Source: Sporosarcina thermotolerans (GTDB lineage: Bacteria; Bacillota; Bacilli; Bacillales_A; Planococcaceae). Taken from it: a DNA stretch of 64,000 nt. Below the pieces are notes generated by a model. The model saw nothing but the letters and a program-made list of their open reading frames with translations. It was not told the DNA's origin and searched no databases. The stretch lies in assembly GCF_030067815.1 (NCBI RefSeq), contig NZ_CP125968.1, positions 2,720,001 to 2,784,000 of the forward strand. The letters run 5' to 3'. Of the stretch, positions 28,225 through 40,173 are shown in pieces; positions within the stretch are counted from its first letter, which is position 1; the number at the start of each line of letters is the position of its first letter. A program made the position numbers and the translations under genes.

Positions 28225-30674
28225 TCTATTGCCTCGGAAATGTCGTATGGGGTTATTCCCCTCATACCAATCATCGGGTCAATGCCAAGAATTGTTTCTC
28301 TTGTAAGTCTGTATTCTTTTTTAACATCGGAATCAGGATTGTCTAAGGTTTCACTATGTTTCGCCAGTTGGCTTGTTTCAATGACATCTTCATTTTCCAC
28401 GATAGACTCTTTGCGTAATCTTTCCTTTAGAGTCGTCTGGCGCTCCAGTTCGTCTGTCCGATTTATTCCAATTTTGAATTCCTCAGGCTCTCCACATAGA
28501 ATTAGAAAGTTTTTGGCCCGTGTAATCCCTGTGTATAAAAGATTTTTCCGGAGCATTTTCCGATAGCCTCGGACAATTGGCATGACGACAATTGGAAATT
28601 CACTACCTTGGGATTTATGGATTGAACAGCAATAAGCTAGTGTTATCTGATTTAAGTCATTACGTTCATATTCCACTTCAATCCCGTCGTATGAAACGAT
28701 CAGCATTTCCTTTTTATCCACTGTTTCTTTAGCTTTGATGATAGAGATAACTTCACCCATATCGCCATTGAAAACATTACTTTCAGGTTGGTTGACAAGC
28801 TGGAGCACTTTGTCCCGATACGGTAAACAGTCTCCCCGAATACGACTTCCTTCCGGTCAGGACCCGGAGGATTGACCATCTGCTGGATCATCTTGTTTAA
28901 CCCGTCTATACCTGCAGGCCCTTTGTACATTGGTGCAAGTACTTGGATGTTTTTGATATGGTGGCCCTTTGAAATTGCATTTTTGACCACCTGTTCGACC
29001 ACTTCAAGGATTTGATCTCCATATGCTTTGATAAATGAACGATCTCCTGTTTTCCGGGTGATATCATCTACCCAGTCGCCGTTTTTAATCATATGGGCCA
29101 TTTCAATAATTGTGGATCCGGCACTTTGACGATAGATTTCGGTCAGTTCGACAACCGGGATTTTTCCTGAGGTAAGCATATCTTTTAAAACTTGTCCGGG
29201 CCCTACAGGGGGAAGCTGATCCTGGTCGCCAACGAAAAGGATTTGGATATCGTTTTGTAATGCCTTCAGCAACTGGTGCGCTAACCATGTATCGACCATC
29301 GACATTTCATCGATTATGATGAGTCGCCCTTCCACTTCCTTTCCGATTGCATCATCTCTTTCTTGGCCAGTGAAACCAAGAAGGCGATGGATTGTCATCG
29401 CAGGAAGGCCCGTGGATTCAGACATCCTTTTAGCCGCACGACCTGTCGGAGCCGCTAAAACAATTGGAAAACTTTCTTCTTTTTTCGCATAGATTTTGGG
29501 GTCTAATGAAAGACCGTGCAACTCGGCATATACTTCAACTAATCCCCGAATTACTGTTGTTTTACCAGTACCCGGACCACCAGTAAGAATCATTGCTGGA
29601 GAATGAATAGCCTCCTGAATTGCAGCAACTTGAGTTTCTGCATAACTGACGCCAAGACGTTCTTCCGCTTCACCAATTGCTTTTCTGATTTCGGATACCG
29701 GAAATTTGTCGGCATGGTCATTCTCCATAATTCGTTCCAACTTCGAAGCGATGCCAATTTCCGAGAAATAGAGAGAAGGGACATATAGCCTTTTACCTTC
29801 GCCACAGAGCTTCCCTTCCTCCACCAATTCAATGACCATTTGAGAAATTTGCTGAAAAGTCACTTCTTCCCTTTGGCTACTTTCAAGTAGTCGCTTCACT
29901 TCCGGCAAAATCATTTCTGCGTCTAAAAAAACATGGCCGGCGGACTGGACTCCTTGGTTGATCGAATGAAGAATGGCAGCTTTCACACGTGAAGGGTGGC
30001 TACCCGTGATACCCAATTGTTTACCTAATTCATCCGCTCGTTGAAAACCAATTCCTTCAACGTCCTCTATCAACCGAAAAGGGTTTTCTTTTAATAATTC
30101 AATTGCTTCCTCGCGATATGTCTGGTAAATCCGCATGGAAAGTTGGGGGCCAAAACCCCATTCATTCAATTGAACCATCGAACGTTCTAACCCTAAATTT
30201 TCCTGCAGTACTGTAACAAGGGTTTCTTTCCTCTCTTCTGAGAGCTTAGGAATACGGTCCAAAAACAGACGGATTTTCAAGAATCTGTTTGATAGCGTCC
30301 ATTCCTAAAGTTTTAACAATTGTATCCGCAGTTTTTCTACCAATACCGGGGAATAAATCACTTGATAGATAATGGACAATCCCAGTTTCGGTTTCTGGCA
30401 ATTCTTTGGAGAAGGTGTGGACATCGAATTGCTGTCCGTACGTCGAATGGTTGACAAGTACCCCCGTTAATCGATAATCCTCTTCGTTTGCGAGCGGTGG
30501 AAAATTTCCTTTTATGACAATTTCCCGATCCGCATAACCGCTATTTGTTTTCGTTATTTTCAATTTGACAATTGAAAATAGATTATCGGGATTGTGGAAG
30601 ATTGTAACTACCGGTCTTCCAACTATGAACATCGCCTCTGCATTTCCTTCCATACCTTCCACCACCTTAACCAT
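28221..30674 (-). CDS. recD2: RecD2-type DNA helicase (two frameshifts)
   Basis: RecD2 is a 5'-3' SF1B helicase acting outside RecBCD in repair and replication-fork maintenance. The N-terminal OB and helix-hairpin-helix part has FPGIGRKTADTIVKTLG. The motor has GGPGTGKTTVIRG (Walker A), LIIDEMSMVD (Walker B) and VGDQDQLPPVGPGQVL. The C-terminal UvrD-like part has LAYCCSIHKSQGSEFP. An extra T at 30260-30264 and a missing G at about 28814 break the frame. Corrected length is about 817 residues. The start may be 30674 or the ATG seven codons later, behind AAGGTGG. Confidence 0.93.
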
Positions 30675-30680
30675 CAGCTG

Positions 30681-31343
30681 TTATGATTGTTCGCCCATTT
30701 TGATCATGTCGTAAATATATCGTGCCTGGGTATGTTCCGGTTCAAGTGTGAATGCCTTCTCAAGATGATGAATAGCATCCTCTTTCCGGTTTGTCGATAC
30801 TGCATACAACACACCGATATTATAATGGGCATCAACATTCGCCTCGTCCTTTTCAAGGATAAATCGAAGTTCTTTGCCTGCTTCCTCAAATAATTCCATT
30901 TCAGCAAGGAGAATTCCATAGGCTAGCCTAATTTCAAGGTCATCAGGAGCCAATTCAGCTGCCCTTTGAAAATACGGCAATGCAAGTTTACTATTACCAG
31001 ATTGCTTTAAACTTTTTCCAAGCATGAAAAAAGCATCAGCTTCATTTAAACCGGCTCGGATTGCTTTTTCATACAACTTTGCCGCCTCTTCAAAACGGTC
31101 ATTCGTAAAATAGAGATTGCCTAATCCATATAAAGCTGAACCAGCATTTTCGTCTAAAGTAATCGCCTTTTGAAAGAATCGCTCCGCCCTTTCCGTGTCA
31201 CCTAGGGAAGCAAATACATTTGCTATGTTAATGTACCCTACCGGATTGTCCGGTTCCTCCTCAGCCGCTTTCATGAAAGCTTCTATCGCTTTTTCATACG
31301 CCCCTTCTTGCAGGGCTTTTATTCCAAGTTCATTGTATTCCAT
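30681..31343 (-). CDS. yrrB: TPR repeat protein YrrB
   Basis: A 220-residue soluble protein of about six consecutive tetratricopeptide repeats, with the typical W/Y-G-A-F-A-P pattern (YNELGIKALQEGAYEKAIEA, GYINIANVFASLGDTERAER, ALYGLGNLYFTNDRFEEAA). It starts at ATG 31343 behind AGAGGAAA. TPR proteins are scaffolds; the partner is unknown. It lies between mnmA and recD2 as in B. subtilis. Confidence 0.93.
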   Translation of the reverse strand: MEYNELGIKALQEGAYEKAIEAFMKAAEEEPDNPVGYINIANVFASLGDTERAERFFQKAITLDENAGSALYGLGNLYFTNDRFEEAAKLYEKAIRAGLNEADAFFMLGKSLKQSGNSKLALPYFQRAAELAPDDLEIRLAYGILLAEMELFEEAGKELRFILEKDEANVDAHYNIGVLYAVSTNRKEDAIHHLEKAFTLEPEHTQARYIYDMIKMGEQS

Positions 31344-31354
31344 CGAATTTCCTC

Positions 31355-32485
<1,131 letters not shown>

Positions 32486-32500
32486 TCATCCTTTTTAAAT

Positions 32501-33637
32501 TCATTTCACTAGTCGGTTTACGATTTCTGAAGTTTTTTGTGCCGCATCTCGGATAGCGTCTTCTTCAAGACCAAGTCCGAAGCTGAATCGTACGGAATTC
32601 CTTAATTTTGCAGATTCACTTCCACAAATTGCGGATAAAACATGGGATGGCTCAAGAGATCCTGCTGTACAAGCGGAACCGCTTGATACCGCAATTCCTG
32701 CCATATCCATATTTACTAACAGGGATTCAATATCTGTTCCTGGGAAACTTATATTTATAACATGCGGGAGTCTTTCTGCTCCGTTTGCATTCACTTCATA
32801 GGATACATTGTTCATTTCAAAAGTCTCTGTTAGGATTTTTTCAAAGCCCGCATATTTGATACGGTTTTGAGCCATCTCTTGTTGAGCTATTTTCACAGCT
32901 TCTGCAAAGGCTGAAATCGCGGGTACATTTTCCGTTCCCGCTCTTCTTTTCCTCTCCTGTTCACCACCAAAGAGTAGCGGATTCGTTTGAAGTCCTTTTC
33001 TTTGGTACAAGAAGCCGACACCTTTAGGTCCATTCAACTTATGGGCAGATGCACTTAGTAAATCAACATGTAGTTCATTCACATCCAGTTCCACTACTCC
33101 GAATGCTTGTACAGCATCGGTATGAAAAATAGCCTGGTGTTCCTTCAATACTTCACCAATCTCCTTGATCGGTTGAATCGTACCAATCTCATTGTTTCCA
33201 TACATGATTGACACAAGGATTGTTTGATCTGTTAATGCAGCCTCTATTTGTTTTACATTTACTTTCCCGTTTTTATCAACAGGTAAATATGTTACTTGAA
33301 AACCGGATTTCTCTAATTCTTTACAAGAATTCAGAACCGCATGGTGTTCAATCGCAGTGGTAATTATATGATTGCCTTTTTCTTTCATTGAATTTGCTGT
33401 GCCAAAAACAGCAATATTATCTGCTTCAGTGCCTCCTGAAGTAAAGATGATTTCAGGCGGTTCTGCGTGTAATGCTTCCGCAATCGTCTTTCTTGATTCG
33501 TCTAAAAGCTTACGTGAAGTACGACCGAATGTATGGATGCTCGAGGGGTTGCCGAATACCGTGTCCATTGCGCGCATATAGGCCGCACTGACTTCCGGAT
33601 GTATAGGAGTTGTGGCAGCATGATCTAAATATATCAT
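32501..33637 (-). CDS. iscS: Cysteine desulfurase (YrvO/IscS type)
   Basis: A PLP-dependent enzyme that moves sulfur from cysteine to a persulfide. The 378-residue protein opens MIYLDHAATTPIHPEV; PLP-binding segments are TSGGTEADN and FHTDAVQAFG; the Schiff-base lysine is in SASAHKLNGPKG; and the active cysteine is in VSSGSACTAGSLEPSHVL. It lies between cymR and mnmA, so tRNA thiolation is its probable main role. Confidence 0.95.
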   Translation of the reverse strand: MIYLDHAATTPIHPEVSAAYMRAMDTVFGNPSSIHTFGRTSRKLLDESRKTIAEALHAEPPEIIFTSGGTEADNIAVFGTANSMKEKGNHIITTAIEHHAVLNSCKELEKSGFQVTYLPVDKNGKVNVKQIEAALTDQTILVSIMYGNNEIGTIQPIKEIGEVLKEHQAIFHTDAVQAFGVVELDVNELHVDLLSASAHKLNGPKGVGFLYQRKGLQTNPLLFGGEQERKRRAGTENVPAISAFAEAVKIAQQEMAQNRIKYAGFEKILTETFEMNNVSYEVNANGAERLPHVINISFPGTDIESLLVNMDMAGIAVSSGSACTAGSLEPSHVLSAICGSESAKLRNSVRFSFGLGLEEDAIRDAAQKTSEIVNRLVK

Positions 33638-33663
33638 TGTCTTGATTCGTCTCCTTCACAGGA

Positions 33664-34083
33664 TTATATATAAAACATATATCCGTCTAAATTAGATTCA
33701 TCTTCTGATTCAATAAGGTCCTTAATCGTCGTTTTGTCGAGGACTTCCCTAATTGCGTCCCCGATTCGATTCCAAAGTGTCTGTTGTGGTACATTGCTCT
33801 CCTCAATTCCTTCAACAACCTGAATTGGGCCTTCAAGCAATCTAATCACATCTCCGGCTGTTATCTCACTCGGTGGTTTCGAAAGCTTATAGCCCCCGTA
33901 AGCACCACGGACACTATTCACAATTCCGCTATTGCGCAAAGTAGGTATGAGTTGCTCTAAATAAGCTTCTGATAGATTTTGTTCTTCTGCTATTTTTCGC
34001 AATGGCAAAGGGCCTTCCCCATACTTTTTCCCAAGCTCTACAACAACCGTGAGTCCATACCGACCTTTCGTAGAAATCCTCAT
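33664..34083 (-). CDS. cymR: Rrf2-family cysteine metabolism repressor CymR
   Basis: CymR represses sulfur and cysteine uptake genes together with O-acetylserine thiol-lyase CysK. The 139-residue protein starts MRISTKGRYGLTVVVELGKK and carries the Rrf2 winged helix (RKIAEEQNLSEAYLEQLIPT) and wing GGYKLSKPP. It has no cysteines, so it cannot hold the Fe-S cluster of IscR, which supports CymR over IscR despite the adjacent desulfurase gene. It is divergent from rarA. Confidence 0.9.
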   Translation of the reverse strand: MRISTKGRYGLTVVVELGKKYGEGPLPLRKIAEEQNLSEAYLEQLIPTLRNSGIVNSVRGAYGGYKLSKPPSEITAGDVIRLLEGPIQVVEGIEESNVPQQTLWNRIGDAIREVLDKTTIKDLIESEDESNLDGYMFYI

Positions 34084-34214
34084 AATTACCAACGTCCTTT
34101 TCTTTAACTACACTTCAAAATATTATAGCATAATTGACCTTGCCGCTTCCTCCAAATGACTTATCCCCAATACTCATGTATAATGAAGGAACAGATGTAC
34201 GGGGAGTGATTATT

Positions 34215-35497
34215 TTGCACAACGAACCATTGGCATTCCGAATGCGACCAAAAACTATAGATGAAATCGCAGGACAACAGCATATCATTGGAAAAGACAC
34301 AGCACTTTACAGAATGATTTCAAAAGGCCATGTCCCTTCTATGTTGCTTTACGGCGAACCTGGAATTGGGAAAACATCACTGGCATTTGCCATTGCTGGA
34401 ACGACCCAATTGCCATTCATCTCTTTAAATGCCACAGTTTCCGGAAAAAAAGAAGTGGAGGATGTAGTTGCCGAAGCAAGGATTACAGGTAAAGTAATTC
34501 TATTTCTTGATGAAATCCATCGGTTCAATAAACTACAACAGGATACACTGCTTCCGCATGTTGAAAAAGGATCCATAGTGCTTATCGGAGCCACAACTGA
34601 AAATCCTTTCCATAGCGTAAACCCTGCTATCAGGTCACGCTGCGGCGAAATTTTACAGTTAAAGCGGCTTGATTCTAAAGATGTTATTAAATTAATAGAG
34701 CGAGCTTTACATGATAAAGAACGCGGTGAGGAAAAACACCAATCGAGATGACTGATGATCAAATCGAAAAAATCTCAGAGGGGGTAAATGGTGATGCAAG
34801 GAAAGCACTCACGTTGTTGGAGTCAATCGTTTCTGCAAGTGATGAAGAAGACGGAAAAATACTAATCGAGGATTGGCTAATCGATAATCTGATTGGCCGT
34901 ATCGGACTCGTTGGTGATAAAAAGGATCCCACCATTATAACCTTTTATCGGCTTTGCAGAAATCAGTGCGTGGGAGCGATGTAGATGCAGCAATTTTCTA
35001 TTTGGCGAACTTACTTGAAACCGGGACTTGATCGCCGTCTCAAGACGATTGCTTGTTATGGCCTATGAGGATGTAGGTTTAGCTGCCCCTCAAGTTGGGC
35101 CTCACGTTCTTGCTGCAACCGAGGCTGCTGTTCGGTTAGGCATGCCTGAAGCACGTATTCCTTTGGCGAACGCCGTTATCGAGATGTGTCTCGCCTCAAA
35201 GTCCAATTCAGCATATAAAGCAGTTGACGCCGCAATAAGGGCGATAAATGATGGTAAGACAGGCGATATCCCCTTACACCTTCGTGACACGCATTATGCA
35301 GGAGCAGCGGAATTGGGACATGAAGGGTATCAGTACCCGCATGATTCACCAATCGGCTCCTTCGGCGGTTGGGTCGATCAGCAATACTTGCCTGATAAGA
35401 TAAAGGATACAGAATTCTACACCCCCGTAATCGCCGGCGAAGAAGAAAACTCGCAGGCATCTACCAACGCCTTAAAGAATTTAGGAAGAAAAAATAA
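34215..35497 (+). CDS. rarA: Replication-associated recombination protein RarA (four frameshifts)
   Basis: RarA/MgsA is an AAA+ clamp-loader-like ATPase acting at stalled forks. It starts at TTG 34215 ([17 protein letters not shown]) with GGGGAG upstream. Walker A is [13 protein letters not shown] and Walker [13 protein letters not shown]; the C-terminal domain has [16 protein letters not shown] and [20 protein letters not shown]. One base is missing in each of four homopolymers: AAAAA 34732, CCC 34928, GGG 35023 and AAAA 35446. Restoring them gives a protein of about 428 residues ending [14 protein letters not shown]. Confidence 0.93.
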
Positions 35498-35503
35498 ACG
35501 CAT

Positions 35504-35543
35504 AAAAGGGTTGTCCGGATATGAATATCCGGACAACCCTTTT
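35504..35543. terminator. Bidirectional terminator between rarA and tcdA
   Basis: AAAAGGGTTGTCCGGATAT and ATATCCGGACAACCCTTTT form a long perfect stem between the convergent genes. Confidence 0.95.
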
Positions 35544-35545
35544 CA

Positions 35546-36311
35546 TTACTTTTTATCCTTCACTCGCTCAATCGGAATATCCTTAACAATGTCATTCAAC
35601 ACCCAACTCGCACAAACAAGACCCGCCACTGAAGGAACATACGAATTCGAAGCAGGCGGCATCTTCGCCTTACGAATTGCCGCATCAGGCTTCCCTACTG
35701 TTTCCGCGATATCCTCCCGTATAACAATCGGGCTCTCATCCGAAAACACAACAGGTACACCTTTCTTAATACCTCTTTTTTCAATCTAAGTCTTATAATT
35801 TTCGCAATCGGATCCGTATGCGTCTTCGAAATATCCGCTATCCGAAAGCGTGTTGGATCCAGTTTATTCGCAGCACCCATGCTTGAAATGATTTTAATTC
35901 CCGGGAAACACATTCCTTAATAAGATGGATTTTATAACTGATCGTATCCGAAGCATCAATCACATAGTCAGGATTATAGCTAAAAAACTCTTCATATGTC
36001 TCTTCAGTATAGAACATATGGAGTCCTATCACTTCGCAATCTTTATTCACATCAGCAATCCGTTCCTCCATCACTTCCACTTTCGAACGACCGATTGTAG
36101 AAAGTGTAGCAACAAGCTGACGATTCACATTCGTTATATCTACTGTATCTTTGTCGATAAGAATGATTCTACCTACACCACTACGTGCACAGGCCTCAGC
36201 TGCAAAAGAACCAACTCCGCCTACACCAAGTATAGCCACTGTTGTATTACGCATCCGATCAATGCCCTCTGGACCAAACGCCAATTCATTACGAGAAAAT
36301 TGATGCAACAC
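35546..36311 (-). CDS. tcdA: tRNA threonylcarbamoyladenosine dehydratase TcdA (two frameshifts)
   Basis: TcdA is an E1-like enzyme that cyclises t6A37 to ct6A in tRNA. The N-terminus is MLHQFSRNELAFGPEGID, the ATP loop ILGVGGVGSFAAEACARSG, followed by RIILIDKDTVDITNVNRQ. The frame breaks at about 35900 (one G missing, ECVSR to GIKIISSMGAAN) and at 35776-35781 (one A missing, LRLKK to RGIKKGVPVVFSDE). Corrected length is about 255 residues. In B. subtilis (yrvM) it also sits next to aspS with 6S RNA between them. Confidence 0.92.
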
Positions 36312-36338
36312 TTAAATTCCGCCTTTCTTATGTCAATC

Positions 36339-36369
36339 AAAAACCCCTCCGCAGGTCCGCAAGAGGGGT
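36339..36369 (-). terminator. Terminator after 6S RNA
   Basis: Read on the minus strand CCCCTC and GAGGGG pair around a G/C-containing loop and a T run follows; it lies about 30 bases past the 6S RNA 3' end and before tcdA. Confidence 0.7.
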
Positions 36370-36397
36370 ATAGTGAATTAAATAAATGTATAAAAAC

Positions 36398-36590
36398 GTT
36401 AACGAATCCCAAACGTGCCGTCTTTGAAGTATCGTTTTGAACCCGCACTCTGCAGGTGGGTGCCATATCCATTTATTCTGAAGTCCCTAAAGTTACGGGC
36501 GTTCCATCCAAAGTGGAATACAAGCTCCCTACGATAAAAATGTTCGGTCAAAACTGATTAGCAAATAACGAACACTTTAGGATTCGTATT
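36398..36590 (-). ncRNA. ssrS: 6S RNA (SsrS/BsrA type)
   Basis: 6S RNA mimics an open promoter and sequesters sigma-A RNA polymerase. The minus-strand transcript begins near TACGAATCCTAAAGTG and ends CACGTTTGGGATTCGTTA; these segments pair to close a long, bulged rod. Internal hallmarks are GACCGAACATTTTTATCG paired with CGATACTTCAAAG-side bases, and the GGCACCCACCTGCAGAG / GCGGGTTC segment. The length of about 193 nucleotides and location between tcdA and aspS match B. subtilis 6S-1 (bsrA). The exact ends are estimates. It accounts for most of the 370-base gap. Confidence 0.88.
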
Positions 36591-36596
36591 AATTGT

Positions 36597-36625
36597 ATCC
36601 TATCACATTTTGATACTGTATTCAA
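36597..36625 (-). promoter_or_regulatory. Promoter of 6S RNA
   Basis: TTGAAT (36620-36625), a 17-base spacer and TAGGAT (36597-36602) lie the right distance ahead of the 6S RNA 5' end. Confidence 0.65.
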
Positions 36626-36681
36626 CGATTTCTACATAGGTAATTTATTGCATATTTTGAATAGTTACTTTTCCACTAATT

Positions 36682-38438
36682 TTATTTCGACTGAATGGAG
36701 ATTCCTAACTCGTTAAGTTGTGTAGGATCTACTTCGCTTGGCGCCTCTGTCAACAAGTCGCTTGCACTCGCTGTCTTCGGAAATGCAATAGTATCCCGTA
36801 GATTTGTTGAACCGGATAATAACATAACGATTCGGTCCAAGCCAAAAGCGATACCGCCGTGTGGAGGAGTACCATAGTCAAATGCATCAAGCAAGAAACC
36901 GAACTGTTCGCGAGCTTCTTCTTCGGTAAATCCAAGTGCCTTAAACATTTTCTCTTGTACATCCCGCTTGTAAATCCGCAATGATCCCCCGCCAAGCTCG
37001 TAGCCGTTCAAAACAAGGTCATATGCCTGTGCTTTACGGCACTTGGATTCGATACAAGACCTTCCACATCTGCAGGCATAGTGAATGGATGATGCGCAGC
37101 GTAATAACGGCCTTCTTCTTCGTCGTATTCAAATAATGGCCATTCGGTTACCCATAAGAAATTAAATTTCGTTTCATCGATCAAATTCAAGTCTTTACCA
37201 AGTTTCAAACGTAGTGCTCCAAGTGCATCCGCAACAACTGACTTCTTGTCTGCAACAAACAGGAGTAAGTCACCTTCTTGCGCATCAAGCAACTTCACTA
37301 ATTCTTCCGCAGCTTCACCTTCAAAGAATTTTGCAATTGGACCTTTCAATCCTTCTGCGTCGACTTTTAGCCAAGCAAGACCTTTCGCTCCGTAACGCGC
37401 AGCAAATTCGCCAAGTGCATCAATGTCTTTTCGTGAATAGCTATTAGCAGAACCTTTTACATTGATGGCCTTAACTTGCCCACCCGATTCCACGGCTCCA
37501 GCAAACACTTTAAATGAAGAATCCTTCACGACCTCAGACACATCCTGCAATTCCATTGCGAAACGCGTATCTGGTTTATCCGATCCAAATCTACTCATTG
37601 CTTCATCGTATGGCAACCGCTTGAAAGGAGTTTCAATATCAATTCCCTTTACATCTTTCATTACTCTTTTCATAAGTCGTTCATTCAATTCGATGATGCC
37701 TTCGATTGTCATGAAGCTCATTTCCATATCAATTTGTGTAAATTCAGGTTGACGGTCCGCACGTAGATCCTCATCCCGGAAGCAGCGCGCGATTTGATAA
37801 TATCTGTCAAACCCGGATACCATCAGCATTTGTTTAAATAACTGAGGCGATTGTGGCAATGCGTAGAACTGTCCGTCATGAACACGACTTGGTACGAGAT
37901 AGTCCCTTGCGCCTTCCGGTGTGGACTTTGTCAATATAGGTGTCTCCACTTCGAGGAACCCTTCACCGTCAAGGAAATTACGGACTGTCTTAGTAATATC
38001 TGATCTCATTTTGAATACTTTCGCCAATTGTGGGCGGCGTAGATCCAAGTAACGGTATTTCAACCGGATTTCTTCATTTACATCCGTCTCGTCTTCAATA
38101 ATGAAAGGAGGAGTTTTAGCCTCGTTAATAATTTGGATGTTTTCGACATGCACTTCAATAGATCCTGTTAGCAGCTTGTCATTTTTTTGTTTCTCTTCCC
38201 GTTCAACTACCTTGCCGTATACCTCAATTACAAATTCACTTCGAATCGATTCTGCAATTTCAAGTGCTTCTTTAGAGAAATCAGGATTGAAAACGGTTTG
38301 AACAATCCCCGAACGGTCCCGAAGGTCGATAAAGATAAGTCCGCCAAGGTCCCTTCTTTTTTGTACCCAACCTTGCAATGTAACTGTTTGCCCTATGATT
38401 TTCTCTGTTAATTCTCCACAATAATGTGTACGTTGCAT
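36682..38438 (-). CDS. aspS: Aspartyl-tRNA synthetase (one frameshift)
   Basis: AspRS charges tRNA-Asp. The N-terminal OB domain is [20 protein letters not shown]; motif 2 is [19 protein letters not shown]; the bacterial GAD insertion follows; and motif 3 is [16 protein letters not shown]. One A missing at about 37033 moves the last 110 residues to another frame (SNPSAVK to [15 protein letters not shown]). Corrected length is about 585 residues. The gene is essential, so this is an error. It follows hisS and shares its T-box. Confidence 0.96.
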
Positions 38439-38455
38439 AAAATCATCAACCTTCC

Positions 38456-39727
38456 TTATTTCAACTGTTCTTTTATTGTTTCAATAATTGCCGCGTCGGA
38501 TACTTTTTGCTGCGAACCATCGCCCATATTTTTCAGTTGGACAACTTGATCGTTCACTTCATCTTCTCCAATTACAATTACAGATTTAGCATTGAATCGA
38601 TCGGCCGATTTCATTTGCGCCTTCATTTTACGATCCATATAATCCATATCCGCACGAATCCCAGCTTTACGAAGTTCGTTCAGTAATTTGAAACCTTTCC
38701 GACGTGCCGCTTGTTCGAGCGTTACGATGTAGACGTCCAACTCGGGATCCTGCATAAAGGACTTCCCTTCAGCTTCAAGCGCTAATAGTAGACGTTCAAT
38801 GCTCATTCCATATCCTATTCCTGGTGCGGATGGACCGCCGATTTCCTCGGCCAATCCGTTATATCGGCCACCGCCGCAAAGCGTCGTGATGGCGCCGAAG
38901 CCTTTTGAAGTGCTCATGATTTCGAATGCAGTGTGGTTGTAATAGTCCAAACCACGGACTAAGTTCGGGTCAAGCTCATACGGGATACCTATTTCTTCTA
39001 AATAGCTTTTTACTTGTTCAAAATAAGCCGTCGATGATTCATTTAAGTAATCCGTCAATGATGGCGCCGAAGCCATTAATGGATGCTCACGGTCAACTTT
39101 ACAGTCAAGTATACGAAGTGGATTTTTCTCTAACCGTGATTGACAATCTTTACAGAATTCACCGATATGTGGTGAGAAATGTGTAACAAGGGCCTCTCTA
39201 TGTGCATTTCGAGATTCGCTGTCTCCCAATGAATTAAGGACAAGCTTGATGTCTGTTAAACCTGCGCGTTTATAGACTTCCATTGCCAAAGATATTACTT
39301 CAGCATCGATTGCCGGGTCAGCACTACCGATTGCTTCCACACCGAACTGAACAAATTGACGATATCGTCCAGCTTGTTGGCGCTCATATCGGAACATCGG
39401 ACCTTGATAATATAGTTTGACGGGTTGGTCCGGATAGCCGAACATTTTGTTCTCGACGAATGAGCGAACGACAGGTGCTGTGCCTTCAGGTCGAAGCGTC
39501 ATTGAACGATCGCCACGATCTGTGAATGTGTACATTTCTTTCGTTACGATATCGGTAGTATCTCCAACTGTTCTTTGAAACAACTCAGTTTGTTCGAAAA
39601 TTGGTGTGCGGATTTCTTTGTAGCGATACATGTCGCATACTTCACGTATGATCGATTCGACTTGTTGCCATTTCCATGATTCTGATGGGAGAATGTCCTG
39701 GGTCCCCCTTGGTACTTTAAAATTCAT
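38456..39727 (-). CDS. hisS: Histidyl-tRNA synthetase
   Basis: HisRS charges tRNA-His. The 423-residue protein opens [20 protein letters not shown]. Motif 1 begins after [13 protein letters not shown]; motif 2 is [14 protein letters not shown]; the histidine-specific motif [13 protein letters not shown] is present; and GGGRYNGL follows. The C-terminal anticodon-binding domain has [19 protein letters not shown]. It heads the hisS-aspS operon, 17 bases before aspS. Confidence 0.98.
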   Translation of the reverse strand: MNFKVPRGTQDILPSESWKWQQVESIIREVCDMYRYKEIRTPIFEQTELFQRTVGDTTDIVTKEMYTFTDRGDRSMTLRPEGTAPVVRSFVENKMFGYPDQPVKLYYQGPMFRYERQQAGRYRQFVQFGVEAIGSADPAIDAEVISLAMEVYKRAGLTDIKLVLNSLGDSESRNAHREALVTHFSPHIGEFCKDCQSRLEKNPLRILDCKVDREHPLMASAPSLTDYLNESSTAYFEQVKSYLEEIGIPYELDPNLVRGLDYYNHTAFEIMSTSKGFGAITTLCGGGRYNGLAEEIGGPSAPGIGYGMSIERLLLALEAEGKSFMQDPELDVYIVTLEQAARRKGFKLLNELRKAGIRADMDYMDRKMKAQMKSADRFNAKSVIVIGEDEVNDQVVQLKNMGDGSQQKVSDAAIIETIKEQLK

Positions 39728-39764
39728 TTGACTACCCCTTCCAATATTTCACATTATGGAACTA

Positions 39765-40069
39765 AAAAAAGCCCCCATCCCTTGTTTTCACAAGGGACGA
39801 GAGCTATGCAAGCTTCCGCGGTTCCACCCAAATTGGCATACTAAAATGCCCACTCGTATCCGGATAACGGCCGGTTCCGTCCACACCTACTGAAAATGAA
39901 TCGTTCAGCACGGAGCTTCGATGGTGTTGTTCACTTTATCCGTCTGTAGGAAGGATTTCAGCCACGTCCCCCCTCTCTTGTCAGCCCGCAATATAGTTAC
40001 TTTCCATGTCATCAGCGTAATTTTGTTTTCATTTAACCTTTGTTTTGAAACAACTCTTAGTTTGAATTA
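39765..40069 (-). promoter_or_regulatory. T-box leader of hisS-aspS
   Basis: The T-box GGGTGGAACCGCGG lies at 39816-39829 on the minus strand. The terminator that follows pairs GCTCTCGTCCCTTG with CAAGGGATGGGGGC and ends in seven T. Stem I-like sequence with AGTA runs from about 40000. A CAC triplet near 39924 may be the histidine specifier (unverified). Most of the 446-base gap ahead of hisS is this leader. Confidence 0.92.
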
Positions 40070-40075
40070 ATCCTT

Positions 40076-40104
40076 ATCTTAATCATTCGCAGCCGAAGTG
40101 TCAA
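40076..40104 (-). promoter_or_regulatory. Promoter of the hisS-aspS T-box
   Basis: TTGACA (40099-40104) and TAAGAT (40076-40081) are separated by 17 bases. Confidence 0.88.
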
Positions 40105-40173
40105 CCTTTTTCATTTCCATCTGGTTTTTTCTATGGAAAACTTCTACAATAGATAGAAAGGGAGAGTGATAGT

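Noticed and set aside
33664-34083. IscR-type Fe-S regulator beside the cysteine desulfurase
   Set aside because: The protein has no cysteines to bind a cluster, and the Bacillales position is that of cymR.
34215-35497. Three or more separate short genes in the rarA region
   Set aside because: The pieces align end to end as one AAA+ protein, with breaks only at homopolymers.
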